DNA of 64,000 bases, from positions 310,001-374,000 of the forward strand of contig CAXXFH010000004.1 in NCBI GenBank assembly GCA_963677085.2, in the 5' to 3' direction. A model generated the notes under the pieces. The model made no database searches. It was not told where the DNA came from and saw nothing but the letters and a program-made list of their open reading frames with translations. This DNA is from G963677085 sp963677085 (lineage in GTDB: Bacteria > Planctomycetota > Planctomycetia > Pirellulales > Thermoguttaceae). Below, piece after piece: positions 1 to 8,390 of this stretch. Each line of letters starts with the position of its first letter. The stretch's first letter is position 1. Made by a program: the position numbers and the translations under genes.

Positions 1-235
1 CGGTCGCGTTGAGTGTCGCGACTTCCGACGTGGTGTCCAAGGTGTCCGCTGCCAACGCGCCGTCGTCGGTCGAATCCAGTCCGTCGCCGCTGAGCATCGC
101 TCGACATTCGAGCGTCTCGAAAGCAAAACGACGGCCGCCACACGACGACCGACTCCGCACCGCTGAAGTACGGGAACCCTCGTTGAACGACCTTCGTGAA
201 AACCGAGGTGTGTTTCCCCACGGACTGAATGCCAT
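1..235 (-). CDS. N-terminus of LEPR-type giant exported protein (partial)
   Basis: Read on the minus strand from ATG at 233-235, the frame stays open to the window edge (78 complete codons). It begins MAFSPWGNTPRFSRRSF, is rich in Arg and Ser for about 38 residues, then shows FETLECRAMLSGDGLDSTDD and an acidic stretch. The FE-x-LE-x-R-x-ML-S motif after a basic leader is the signature at the start of very large planctomycetal exported surface proteins (LEPR-XLL type), which often carry cadherin, Calx-beta or dockerin repeats. An in-frame TGA lies just upstream (about 272-274), so the ATG is the first possible Met. The rest is outside the window, so its repeat content is unknown. The motif call is firm; the function is inferred only as exported or surface. 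Confidence 0.72.
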   Translation of the reverse strand, partial: MAFSPWGNTPRFSRRSFNEGSRTSAVRSRSSCGGRRFAFETLECRAMLSGDGLDSTDDGALAADTLDTTSEVATLNAT

Positions 236-713
236 TGCGGTGCTCGCGTCACGGTTCGATGGGCCAGGTCAGCGACGGTCTTTCGTTCGCAAGACCTATG
301 CCCAAGTCGAACCGGGCCGTTTGGGGCCGCCGAAGAGACCTTCGGCAAAGATGCGGCAGACGCGGTTCCGGCCCGATTGGCAGCGCCCCATTTCCGCCAT
401 CCGCAGGGTGTGACGCGGTCGCCAAAAAACGGCGCAACTTCCTACGCACCAGCGAGTAACGTCACCCCAAGGACGTAGCCGATCGAGCCTGCGCAGCAGA
501 CTTTCGGGAAGGCCTTTTGCGACACCAGGGCGCTGAGAACAGCCCCAAAACACACACGTCGAAGCCGCGTGCGGAGGCTAGTCGTCGTGTTGCCACCGTG
601 CAACATGAGCGACAGCATGATGCCGTTTCACCACATCGGCCTGCCTGCAACGCCGAGGTAGCGGCAAAGTGCCAAGGTCGCGATAAACGGCCAGGAGAGG
701 CGATAACGGTCTG
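236..713. other. No gene recognised
   Basis: About 480 bases between the start of the leftward LEPR gene and the end of the leftward acyltransferase gene. Short open frames exist on both strands, but none has a recognisable protein, a ribosome binding site or a domain motif. It should hold the LEPR gene promoter and the acyltransferase terminator; I see no clear hairpin. Confidence 0.4.
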
Positions 714-1790
714 TCAGCCCGAAACCCCGTCGGCCATCGGAGCAAGCCCAACCGGCGTAGTGCGACGGGCCTTCCAGGTGCGGTAACGATCGCGGAACCA
801 TGAGTTGGCCGGACGTTCCACGAGGAAGGTAAGAGCAACAGCCAACGCCAAAGAAACCGCCATGGCAATGAGAATCGACCAGTTGCCGTTGATCCCGCGA
901 GAATAGCCGAAGCGGATGATGATGTGGCCGATGTTCTGGTGAACCAAATAAAGCGAGTACGAGATGGTTCCCAGGAACACCAACACCGGGTTGCGCAACA
1001 GAGCAAACGGATACTTCGTGGCAACGAACATCAGCAGGGCATTACCTGCGATGATCACCAGATGCTGCCAGGCACCATGGGATGAAGCCCCCAATAGGGC
1101 CGCGGCCAACCAGCCGGCATACGACCATTTCCATCCGGATCGCATCTGATAAAACACGATCCCCATGAAAAACGAATAGAGGAACTCCAGCGGCAGGCAG
1201 CGATAGACAAGCCACCAGCCAGGCAGCGACGAGAACGCCCCGAACGTCGTATGCCCCCAATCGAGAAGCACCAGAACGGCAATCATCTGGTTGAGCCGTT
1301 GACGCTGCCCGGTGAACACGATTGTCCCCATCAGCATGTAGAAACAGAGTTCTACATGCAAGGTCCAGTAAGACGGATCGACCAACGGCAGGTTGAAAAA
1401 CCCCTGGCACATAGTAATATTGGCCAACGCCGTAAGGGGATCGACTTCGCGTCCCGGAAGCCCGCACCACGTGACCACGGCAAACGTAAGCAAACCGGCC
1501 GCCCAATAGATCGGATATAGTCGGGAGAACCGAGCACACGCAAAGTCGAGAACCGTCTTCGTACGATCCAACGTCATCAGGATCACGAAGCCGCTAATCA
1601 TGAAAAACAGGTGAACGCCGATCCGACCATTGGGCAACGAGAACCAGGGGGTATCGGCATGGCCGAATTCGAGGCCGTAGTATCGCGTGAAGTGATACAC
1701 GACGACCGACAGTGCGGCTATTCCCCGCAGAGCGTCGAGTTCCAAGAGCCGCCCTGTTCGAGCAGCCGTGCCGTCTGTGTGCGAGCCCAT
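714..1790 (-). CDS. Acyltransferase family 3 membrane protein (OafA/YrhL-like)
   Basis: A 358-residue polytopic membrane protein. The N-terminus LELDALRGIAALSVVVYHF matches the signature of acyltransferase-3 enzymes, which move acetyl or other acyl groups across the inner membrane onto extracytoplasmic glycans; the His about residue 33 is the expected catalytic residue. The second signature, RFSRLYPIYW, follows at about residue 90, and about ten hydrophobic segments run to the C-terminus, which ends in a basic tail (YRTWKARR). Length is usual for a stand-alone AT3 protein without an SGNH domain. I chose the ATG at 1790 (MGSHTDG) rather than the TTG at 1808, because the TTG overlaps a dispersed repeat. 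It stands alone, so the acceptor sugar is unknown. Confidence 0.85.
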   Translation of the reverse strand: MGSHTDGTAARTGRLLELDALRGIAALSVVVYHFTRYYGLEFGHADTPWFSLPNGRIGVHLFFMISGFVILMTLDRTKTVLDFACARFSRLYPIYWAAGLLTFAVVTWCGLPGREVDPLTALANITMCQGFFNLPLVDPSYWTLHVELCFYMLMGTIVFTGQRQRLNQMIAVLVLLDWGHTTFGAFSSLPGWWLVYRCLPLEFLYSFFMGIVFYQMRSGWKWSYAGWLAAALLGASSHGAWQHLVIIAGNALLMFVATKYPFALLRNPVLVFLGTISYSLYLVHQNIGHIIIRFGYSRGINGNWSILIAMAVSLALAVALTFLVERPANSWFRDRYRTWKARRTTPVGLAPMADGVSG

Positions 1791-1802
1791 CAGTGCCACT
1801 AA

Positions 1803-1907
1803 CCTCAAAGATTGTTAAGTTTTTGACAAAGATTAGCGACCAACGGAAGCGGGTTCTTGTCCGGGTGCGGTAGCACCGTTTGGTTGGCGACCCTGCCGCC
1901 CTGTACT
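1803..1907 (+). repeat. Repeat family R1, copy 1
   Basis: A 105-bp copy of a dispersed element found five times in the window (also 3797, 25602, 25709, 26071), all in the same orientation. Its core reads GCGACCAACGG..GCGGGTTCT..GGGTGCGG..GCA.CG.TTGGTTGGCG and it ends in a hairpin, here GGCGACCCTGCCGCC with one arm mismatch. It lies between the divergent ends of the STN and acyltransferase genes. Confidence 0.7.
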
Positions 1908-1947
1908 GCCAAATTCGAAGATCGTACTGTTTTTTTCCATAGTGGGT

Positions 1948-2014
1948 GCCATGCTCACGCTTGCGTGGGCATGTTTCGGGCGATTCCAGCATGGTCACGC
2001 AAGCGTAGCCATGA
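1948..2014. repeat. Two palindromes with CACGCTTGCGTG core
   Basis: Two hairpin-forming units, 1948-1972 (ATGCTCACGCTTGCGTGGGC) and 1990-2014 (same core, opposite polarity: TCACGCAAGCGTAG). The first core recurs at 55986-56025, where flanking bases are also shared, so this is a dispersed REP-like element rather than a gene-specific terminator. Confidence 0.55.
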
Positions 2015-2179
2015 CATCCATTATTCGCCGGGAATCTGTATCAAGCCGGGCCAAAAGAGCTGCCGCAGGATACGGATTCGTACTACCCAAGGCAAGAGAG
2101 AAGTGGCCCACCCGTGAGAAGCTAGCAAAACCACACAAACCAGCGAAACCGCTGCGAAAACCGACTGGTCCCCCGACCA

Positions 2180-3565
2180 TCAGTCGTCCGCCGGACGAAT
2201 CTCGACTTCGGTTCCGTGCCGCGAGTATTGCAGCTTGGTGTCGTGGACTACCGCGTTGAAGAGATCGTCGACCGTGGCATCCTTCACGTTGACCGAAACC
2301 AGTTGGTCCAACGAAACGCCTGCCTGCCGGATTGCCTCGCGATCGATGTCCAGCTGCAACTGAAACCGTTTGGCAAGGTGTTCTAGCAGTGGACCGACAG
2401 GTACGTTGGCTACCGCCATTTTGTCGATTCGCAAGCGATCCAGGGCAGTGGCCTGCGCGGGTTGCTGGTCGGCCGACGGACGCAACGACGGCGCCGACCG
2501 CCTGCCAGCCAGCCGCTCATGGTCTTCTAGCAGGCCTTTGACGTAGACCTTGTCGCCAACCACCTTAGTCCTGGCATCCGGGGCCAGCGCGGCAAATCGC
2601 TTCGCCGTGGCTTGGGGATCGGCCCCGCCCGGATAGCTGCGCACGATGCCCAGGTCGTCGGGCAAGGGCACCAGGGCAATCGCGTCTCCCTCGGGCGAAA
2701 TCCGAAATGTCAGATCGAACTGGATAGCGATGAGCGAAAGTCGCTCGAACAAGGGCAGGGGGGGCAAATCGACAGCCGCCCACAGATCGTGCGGTACGCG
2801 TCCAAGCCCCGACAGCCGCAGGCCGTTCTGGTCGGCCAACTGCTGAAGCAGATCGCGCGGCGTGGCAAAATCTTCCCAGTGCAAAGACTTGGAGGCAAAG
2901 AACACCGACCTCGCTTTCGACGGCAACTTACGTGCATCCAACCGCCGCCGCTCGATCACCGTACGCAGACGACTCGCCGACGGCGCAGGGCCGAAGTAGG
3001 CGACCGGCCCCACCCAGCAACACCGGGCGTCGACGGCTTGGGCAATCTTCGAGAATGCTTCTTCAAGTGGCGTATCGGTAAGTACCAGCTCGATCGACCG
3101 CCCCGGGTCGAGCCGTCGATCGATGAGCACGGCCACCCGTTGCGCTTGGGCAAGCCCCTCAATGGCTGACCGCAGGGGCGTATCGGACCAGGTAACACCG
3201 ATTCGCTGGTTGCTCAATTGCTGTGCGGTAGCCCAAGGGTTCTCGGCCCCCTCGGCCAGGGCAAGCCCCTCGACCAAGCAAAAACTGCCGACCACAACGG
3301 CTGCCCACGCCACCACATCCCAGGGCGTCCGGACTCGAGCAACTAAGGACGGGACGAAAAACCACTTTCCGTTTTTCAAGGCCAAACGCGACGGCCGTCG
3401 CGAAGCACGGGCCGGTGAAGCGGCAGGTTGTTTTTCGGTCAATCCTAAACACCTTGCCAATTCGCTGAACTGTGCGGATTTGCCAAGCCGTGCTTCACGA
3501 TGCCCCTCGGGATGCACCGCGGAAAACGGTAAGTTGTTTTTTAGCCGGTCCTTAAGAACAACCAC
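2180..3565 (-). CDS. STN-domain (secretin/TonB N-terminus-like) exported protein
   Basis: A protein of up to 461 residues with a hydrophobic segment (AWAAVVVGSFCLVEGLALAE) that looks like a signal peptide, then two short modules of the secretin-and-TonB N-terminus (STN) type: one after TPLRSAIEGLAQAQ, with VLTDTPLEEAFSKIAQ, and one at the C-terminus with VPVGPLLEHLAKRFQLQLDI and VNVKDATVDDLFNAVV. No secretin pore domain or FecR domain follows, so the role is unknown; similar stand-alone proteins are common in Planctomycetes. The start is unsure. The GTG at 3565 follows a GGAGGAGG site, but the first 80 residues run through repeat family R2, so translation may really start nearer 3380-3310, just before the signal peptide. 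Repeat R1 copies flank the gene on both sides. Confidence 0.6.
   Translation of the reverse strand: MVVLKDRLKNNLPFSAVHPEGHREARLGKSAQFSELARCLGLTEKQPAASPARASRRPSRLALKNGKWFFVPSLVARVRTPWDVVAWAAVVVGSFCLVEGLALAEGAENPWATAQQLSNQRIGVTWSDTPLRSAIEGLAQAQRVAVLIDRRLDPGRSIELVLTDTPLEEAFSKIAQAVDARCCWVGPVAYFGPAPSASRLRTVIERRRLDARKLPSKARSVFFASKSLHWEDFATPRDLLQQLADQNGLRLSGLGRVPHDLWAAVDLPPLPLFERLSLIAIQFDLTFRISPEGDAIALVPLPDDLGIVRSYPGGADPQATAKRFAALAPDARTKVVGDKVYVKGLLEDHERLAGRRSAPSLRPSADQQPAQATALDRLRIDKMAVANVPVGPLLEHLAKRFQLQLDIDREAIRQAGVSLDQLVSVNVKDATVDDLFNAVVHDTKLQYSRHGTEVEIRPADD
3340..3451 (+). repeat. Repeat family R2, copy 1
   Basis: About 105 bp that aligns almost without gaps to 8235-8343 after rho. Shared landmarks are ACTAAGGACG at the left end, GACG/CCTGAAAAA, and the right end CGGCA.GT..TTTTTCGGTC..T.CTAA. 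A shorter related piece (GGTAAGTTGTTTTTTAGCCGGTC) sits at about 3500-3556, with inverted GAAGCACGGGC / GCCGTGCTTC arms between the two. It overlaps the doubtful N-terminus of the STN gene. Confidence 0.5.
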
Positions 3566-3796
3566 ACCCCCATCCTCCTCCAAGTGGAAGAACTCCTTAC
3601 GTAGCCCTATTTTCCGTCAAAAAGCGGCGCACGAAAAGGGCACACTTTGGCGACCACCGCAGTTTTTGCTTGGATGATAATCGCCTCGGCAATTACAATC
3701 GAACCTATCGCAGCAACCCTACGGCTTGTTGCCGACAGACCGCAGGCCTTCGGCGGCCCCAAACCGCCGCGGAGCCACCATCGGCGATGAATTGTG

Positions 3797-3882
3797 AGAT
3801 TTTCCACAAGAACTAGCCACCAGCGGGAGCGGGTTCTTGACTGGGTGCGGAAGCACCGGTTTGATTGGCGGTGAGAGCCGCC
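3797..3882 (+). repeat. Repeat family R1, copy 2
   Basis: Core CCACCAGCGGGAGCGGGTTC, then CTGGGTGCGG.AGCACCGG, ending in the hairpin GGCGGTGAGAGCCGCC. It ends 25 bases before the GTG start of the HEAT/TPR gene, so it lies in that gene's leader or promoter region. Compared with copies at 25709 and 26071, the terminal stem is kept while the loop changes. Confidence 0.65.
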
Positions 3883-3907
3883 TAGACTACTGACGGGAGA
3901 TTCCGAG

Positions 3908-4567
3908 GTGAGCAATCCCACGCGAGTTCCTTCCTTGTCGATGCTTTACGAGCAGTACCTCGACAATCAGGATTCGGCCGGTTTCATCAGCAAGGTGTCG
4001 CGCACCTATACGCCCGGCACGCTCGAACGCTTGGCTACCCACCAAAATCGTGAGGTGCGCCGCGCCGCCGTATTGGCCCTGGGATTCGTCGGCGACTACT
4101 CCTGCAACCACACGATGGGTCGCGCCCTGATCGACGACGACCGCACCGTGCGCATGATCGCCGAAAACGGCATCCGCTCCGTTTGGACACGTGCCGGCAA
4201 CGAAGAAGAACGCCAATTGCTGACGATTCTCTGTCGCTACAATGCAGCCAAACAGTACGACGAAGCTATCCGCCGCGCCACCGAACTAATCGAACGCGCC
4301 CAGTGGTTTGCCGAAGCCTGGAATCAACGTGCAACCGCCTGCTTCAGCAAGGGTAAATTTGCCGACGCCATTCGCGACTGCCACCAAGCCCTGGAAATCA
4401 ACCCCTATCATTTCGTGGCTGCCACGAGCATGGGCCAAGCCTATCTGGAGCTGCAAAATCCCGTTTCGGCGTTGGAGTGCTTCCGTCGAGCATTGCGGCT
4501 AAACCCCGACCTCGAAGGCGTTCGCGCACAGGTCGTACGTCTGGCACGCATGGTGGAAGACGCCTAA
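3908..4567 (+). CDS. HEAT-repeat and TPR protein
   Basis: A 219-residue soluble protein with no signal peptide. Residues 35-90 form HEAT-like helices (NREVRRAAVLALGFVGDYSC, then RTVRMIAENGIRSVW), and residues 105-205 hold about three tetratricopeptide units (AEAWNQRATACFSKGKFADA, then HFVAATSMGQAYLELQNPVS and ALECFRRALRLNPD). Such scaffolds bind partner proteins; no enzyme motif is visible. The GTG start is preceded by GGGAG at a normal distance. Transcribed alone, with repeat R1 directly upstream. The partner is unknown. Confidence 0.8.
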   Translation: MSNPTRVPSLSMLYEQYLDNQDSAGFISKVSRTYTPGTLERLATHQNREVRRAAVLALGFVGDYSCNHTMGRALIDDDRTVRMIAENGIRSVWTRAGNEEERQLLTILCRYNAAKQYDEAIRRATELIERAQWFAEAWNQRATACFSKGKFADAIRDCHQALEINPYHFVAATSMGQAYLELQNPVSALECFRRALRLNPDLEGVRAQVVRLARMVEDA

Positions 4568-4678
4568 CTGGCGTCTCGTAAGGTCATCCCAACCGACCAG
4601 CGCTACGTCACGTTTTGATGGCGAGTTGGAACCACTACCGGCTTGCCGCCTAGCGATGAGCACGCCCTGCCCCCGTGT

Positions 4679-6010
4679 TCACCGTCGCTGATAGCTTGGC
4701 ACGGCTCGCGTGCGCATTGCTTGGCTTGCACGATCGGCGTAGTAGTTCGGATTGCGGCTGAATCGCTCCAGCGACGCCTCGCTGCTGAACAGAAACACGC
4801 GTCCTCCGAAAAAGACACCGTGTGCTCGGGCACCTGGCTTCGTGGTCTGTTCGTCAAACGCCAACACCACGTCGTTGCCCGACAGCACCGGAGCGTAACG
4901 CTCGGGATTCGCCAGGAAATCGCGTTGTGCTTCCGGGCTGGCAAATAGATAGGTGTATCCTTCGTGGCGTGCGCCCCAACGTCGATCGCCCGGGTTCCAC
5001 ACGGCCTTCTCGGTGAGTGTGACAGGGCAGTAGCCGTCGAGTGCCAACGCTGGATTCGCGACGGGAGACGGGGCAACTGATGGACTTCTCGGAGGCGCCG
5101 CCTGAGCCGGATTGGGAGCCATGTTGCCATAACGGCTGTCAATCGGCGCCTGGGGCGGCATCTGCTGCGTCATCTGGGGCGGACGATTCGCGGCTGCACC
5201 AACCTGTGGGTTCCCCGGTATCGGCCCCATCGAGCGATCCACCGGACCGGAGCCAGCCGGAGCATACGGAGCCGCCGGATTGCCGCCCATCGGAAGATTG
5301 TTCACCATCGGATTGCCCGGCATGGTCGGCGGCACGGACGGTGATCCGGCTGCCGCCATCATCGGAGGCTGGGCCGTGGGCGGTTGGAAATGCGTCGCAT
5401 ACCGATCGTTCGTCGCCGGAGGCGCGACGGCCGACGGCATTGCGCCTGGCATCGGCCCCCTGACGGTAGCATTGCCATTGGGTATCGCAGCACCAGCCAC
5501 CCCAGACGAGGGAGCCACGGCAAGTCCCTGCGTTGGCCCTACCGGTGGCACAGCATTACCTTGCGCGTACATGCCTTGTGGCGTTTGCCGTCGGGCAGCG
5601 TTGGCCACTTCGTTTAGCTGCGCAGCGTACTGGTTGGCAGGCGCCGCACCACGGAATTGATGGAGCACCTGCCCCTGCGGCGTAATAACCACGTCGGTCG
5701 GTAAAGCGGTAACTCCAAACTGTTGCGTGGTGGCCGGAAAATGGTCGGCGTTGACTTTCACCGGCACATAATTGGCCTCGATTATCTGCGCCACCTGGGG
5801 CTGATTGAACACCTGGAAGTCCATCCGCTTGCAGGCGCCACACCAGTCGGCCCAGAAATGGATGAGAACCAACCGATTCGTTTGGGCAGCCGTTTGCTTG
5901 GCAATCTCCAGGGTGTTGTGCTGCCAGCGAACGGGCGCTTGTGCCTCTGCTATTCCGGTCGCCAATAGGACGCCGAAAACGGCCAGTGCAACCCCGCAAC
6001 CTTTCCGCAT
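4679..6010 (-). CDS. Exported thioredoxin-YHS fusion protein
   Basis: A 443-residue exported protein. MRKGCGVALAVFGVLLATG is a signal peptide. Residues 25-140 form a thioredoxin-like domain with the redox motif WADWCGACKRMDF (CxxC with Gly-Ala between) and the cis-Pro loop TALPTDVVI, resembling DUF255/thioredoxin_7 proteins. About 190 residues of Pro, Gly, Ala and Met-rich linker follow, with low-complexity Pro-Gly-Asn runs. The C-terminus contains two YHS-like units: LALDGYCPVTLTEK..FASPEAQRDFLANPERYAP and a weaker second one (FGGRVFLFSSEASLERFSRN). YHS domains usually bind copper or other metals. The arrangement suggests an extracytoplasmic thiol-redox or metal-handling role. Start chosen at the second ATG (6010), which has GAGGATGG upstream; 6019 is possible. 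Confidence 0.78.
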   Translation of the reverse strand: MRKGCGVALAVFGVLLATGIAEAQAPVRWQHNTLEIAKQTAAQTNRLVLIHFWADWCGACKRMDFQVFNQPQVAQIIEANYVPVKVNADHFPATTQQFGVTALPTDVVITPQGQVLHQFRGAAPANQYAAQLNEVANAARRQTPQGMYAQGNAVPPVGPTQGLAVAPSSGVAGAAIPNGNATVRGPMPGAMPSAVAPPATNDRYATHFQPPTAQPPMMAAAGSPSVPPTMPGNPMVNNLPMGGNPAAPYAPAGSGPVDRSMGPIPGNPQVGAAANRPPQMTQQMPPQAPIDSRYGNMAPNPAQAAPPRSPSVAPSPVANPALALDGYCPVTLTEKAVWNPGDRRWGARHEGYTYLFASPEAQRDFLANPERYAPVLSGNDVVLAFDEQTTKPGARAHGVFFGGRVFLFSSEASLERFSRNPNYYADRASQAMRTRAVPSYQRR

Positions 6011-6492
6011 TTTACCCATCCTCGCGCATGCCCGAACGGAAAAAGCGCCTCAGCGAATGTGATTCCTTATCGGACGCTCAGAAGTGGAAATGGTGTTAAA
6101 ATCTGCGGACTGCGGGAATTCCGCCTATTTACGCGAAAAGTCGGAAGAAAACCAAGATTTCGACTTGAAAGGGCGGCACTGATAGTGTATATCGAAATAG
6201 AAAGCTGATAGAAGCAACCCGGTCCGATGAAATACATTAGTGGGTATCATCGGCTCTTTTGCGGAAACGAACCGGGATTTGGGGCGATCCAATCCATCCG
6301 GCACACGAAGGCCCGACCTCCAGGAAAACACACCCTGCAGGAGGCAAGCTGGACCCTATCGACGCTTCCCGACATGTTTCACGTGCCGTTAAGTGTCACC
6401 CTAGCGTGCGATAATGATCGTTGCAGTTGTTATACCTTGCCACGATCATTTGCCCGAGACATCGTTTCGCAAGAAGAATACCAGGTGGCAGG

Positions 6493-6520
6493 TTGACATA
6501 CACCAACTCATGGTTAAGAT
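6493..6520 (+). promoter_or_regulatory. Sigma70-like promoter for leader/ncRNA
   Basis: TTGACA at 6493-6498 and TAAGAT at 6515-6520 with a 16-base spacer, a near-consensus housekeeping promoter. Predicted start is about 6527, just before the structured region upstream of rho. Confidence 0.6.
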
Positions 6521-6524
6521 GGCG

Positions 6525-6812
6525 TTAGCTTAAGTTCTGCGTGGCAGGCAGGCGCTCTTGGCCCGCGGCTTTTGTTCGCAGGGCCACCCCGCAGGTGAAG
6601 ACCAATCGCAGCCGGGGATGAGACGCTTCTCAACCTGAGTTTCCTGCTAGAACTCCAGTGGGAGTTCAAAACGCCGGGTTAGCCAACGGTGGCAAACAAC
6701 CCGGTCGTAAGTAAGCAGACTCCTGTGCGGTCACCAGCGACGGCGCTCAGTACGCTGTACGTACATGGTCTGCGTTGTGACATAGCGATTCCCATCGGGG
6801 GATGGGAATTGA
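6525..6812 (+). ncRNA. Candidate structured ncRNA upstream of rho
   Basis: About 285 bases with no open frame, starting after a strong promoter and packed with stems: CTGCG/CGCAG enclosing GGCCC/GGGCC (6539-6598 region), AACTCC-AGTG-GGAGTT (6651-6666), CCGGGTT/AACCCGG (6674-6704) with an inner GCC/GGC, and GCAGAC/GTCTGC (6715-6773). It ends in ATTCCCATC-GGGG-GATGGGAAT (6788-6809) followed by a T-richer stretch, which looks like an intrinsic terminator. It lacks the hallmark sequences of RNase P RNA, tmRNA and SRP RNA; 6S RNA cannot be excluded by eye. Either an independent small RNA or a long rho leader. Confidence 0.5.
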
Positions 6813-6818
6813 CTTCTT
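6788..6818 (+). terminator. Hairpin terminator after ncRNA candidate
   Basis: A perfect 9-bp stem, ATTCCCATC and GATGGGAAT, with a GGGG loop, then TGACTTCTTAGTT. The tail is not a clean T run, so termination strength is uncertain. If it works, rho would need its own promoter between 6810 and 6932. Confidence 0.45.
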
Positions 6819-6932
6819 AGTTGAGGATGCTTTGCTCATCCGGCGAACATCCGATCTTTAGCCCGGGGTTCCGGTAAATCAGGTTGCGCCTTAACACAAC
6901 CGAAACCGACAAGAAACCCCGATAGGTGGATT

Positions 6933-8240
6933 ATGGCGAAAAGGAAGAAAAGCCGTTCCCGCGGTCGAGGTGGTTCCCAGGGGCAGAACCAAGGGCGAGG
7001 TGGTTCCCAGGGGCAGAACCAAAATGCACGAGGCAGAACCCGCCCCCAGAGCAACACCCGCTCTAACCGACCCCAAAACAATCGCGTCCCAGACACCTCG
7101 GACAACGGCGAACCCGGCCCCGTCGAACCCGGCGGTGGAGTGCTCGAAATGCACCCCAATGGATACGGCTTCCTCCGGAATACGAGTAACAACTACTCCC
7201 GGGAAATGACCGACCCGTTCGTCCCCGGCAGCATGATCGATAAGTTCGGTCTCCGCGAGGGCGTCTTCATCAACGGCATGGTCCAGCCGGGCCGAAAACA
7301 ACAGGGACCGCGACTGAAGGAAATCACCGACGTCGATGGCCTCCCACCCGAGGAGTACAAGGACGTCAAAACCTTCGACTCCCTCACTCCCATCAATCCC
7401 GAATACTGGCTGAAGCTCGAAACCGGGCCCGAACCGATCAGCACGCGGGTGATGGACTTGCTCACGCCCCTGGGCAAGGGCCAGCGAGCCCTGATCGTCG
7501 CCCCGCCACGCACTGGAAAAACCGTGCTGCTACAGCATATCAGCAAAGGCATCTCGACGAACTTCCCCGGCGTGAAGCTGATCGTCCTGCTGATCGACGA
7601 ACGCCCCGAGGAAGTGACCGACATGTCGCGTGCCGTCGACGGCGAGGTCGTCGCCAGTAGCCTCGACCGCGACATCGAAAGCCACGTGCGACTCTCCCAG
7701 CTCGTAATCGAACGCTGCAAGCGACTGGCCGAGATGGGCAAAGATGTCGTCCTGCTGCTCGACTCCATCACCCGGCTCGCCCGAGCGTTCAATAAATGGG
7801 TGGGCAACACGGGCCGTACGATGTCAGGCGGCGTCGACATCAAGGCCATGGACATCCCCAAAAAGCTCTTCGCCACGGCCCGGCTGTTCGAAGAAGGCGG
7901 TTCGCTCACCATCGTCGGCACCGCGCTGATCGACACCGGCAGCCGCATGGACGAACTGATCTTCCAGGAGTTCAAAGGCACGGGTAATATGGAGTTGGTC
8001 CTCGACCGCAAGTTGGCCGACCGGCGCATCTGGCCGGCGATCGACATCAGCCAGTCGGGCACCCGTCGCGAGGAAAAGCTGCTGCCGCCGGAAACTCTCC
8101 ACGCGGTGACCATGCTGCGGCGAACGCTGTCGACCATGCATCACGTCGACGCCATGGAACAGTTGACCTCGAAGCTCGGTAAGTTCGACTCGAACCAGAA
8201 GTTCATCGATCTGATCAGCGGCGCCAAGGTCCTGGACTAA
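6933..8240 (+). CDS. rho: Transcription termination factor Rho
   Basis: A 435-residue RNA helicase that ends transcription at Rho-dependent sites. The first 65 residues are basic and Gln/Gly/Arg-rich and disordered. They hold a tandem repeat (RGGSQGQNQ twice) encoded by a 30-bp DNA duplication at about 6966-7021. Next come the cold-shock-like RNA-binding fold (VLEMHPNGYGFLRN, then EGVFINGMVQPG), the Walker A APPRTGKTVLL, Walker B DVVLLLDSITRLARAFN, and the conserved GTALIDTGSRMDE and ISQSGTRREEKLL motifs. The ATG follows an AGGTGG site. A stem-rich leader of about 400 bases precedes it, so autogenous control is possible. Core residues are intact. Confidence 0.97.
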   Translation: MAKRKKSRSRGRGGSQGQNQGRGGSQGQNQNARGRTRPQSNTRSNRPQNNRVPDTSDNGEPGPVEPGGGVLEMHPNGYGFLRNTSNNYSREMTDPFVPGSMIDKFGLREGVFINGMVQPGRKQQGPRLKEITDVDGLPPEEYKDVKTFDSLTPINPEYWLKLETGPEPISTRVMDLLTPLGKGQRALIVAPPRTGKTVLLQHISKGISTNFPGVKLIVLLIDERPEEVTDMSRAVDGEVVASSLDRDIESHVRLSQLVIERCKRLAEMGKDVVLLLDSITRLARAFNKWVGNTGRTMSGGVDIKAMDIPKKLFATARLFEEGGSLTIVGTALIDTGSRMDELIFQEFKGTGNMELVLDRKLADRRIWPAIDISQSGTRREEKLLPPETLHAVTMLRRTLSTMHHVDAMEQLTSKLGKFDSNQKFIDLISGAKVLD

Positions 8241-8343
8241 GGACGCCCTGAAAAATAACCGACGCTTTAACAAGGCGGAAACCGAGGGACGCTGCAAAGC
8301 AGGGCCCGGCAAATCGGCAAGTGATTTTTCGGTCGATTCTAAT
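8235..8343 (+). repeat. Repeat family R2, copy 2
   Basis: About 105 bp beginning at the rho stop codon (ACTAAGGACG spans it) and ending CGGCAAGTGATTTTTCGGTC. It matches 3340-3451 at roughly two-thirds of positions with almost no gaps. Its position directly after the stop suggests it sits in the rho 3' untranslated region. Confidence 0.5.
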
Positions 8344-8390
8344 GACTTCCCTTGGATTGAACTTCCAGCGTTGGATGGTAAACTTAGGCG

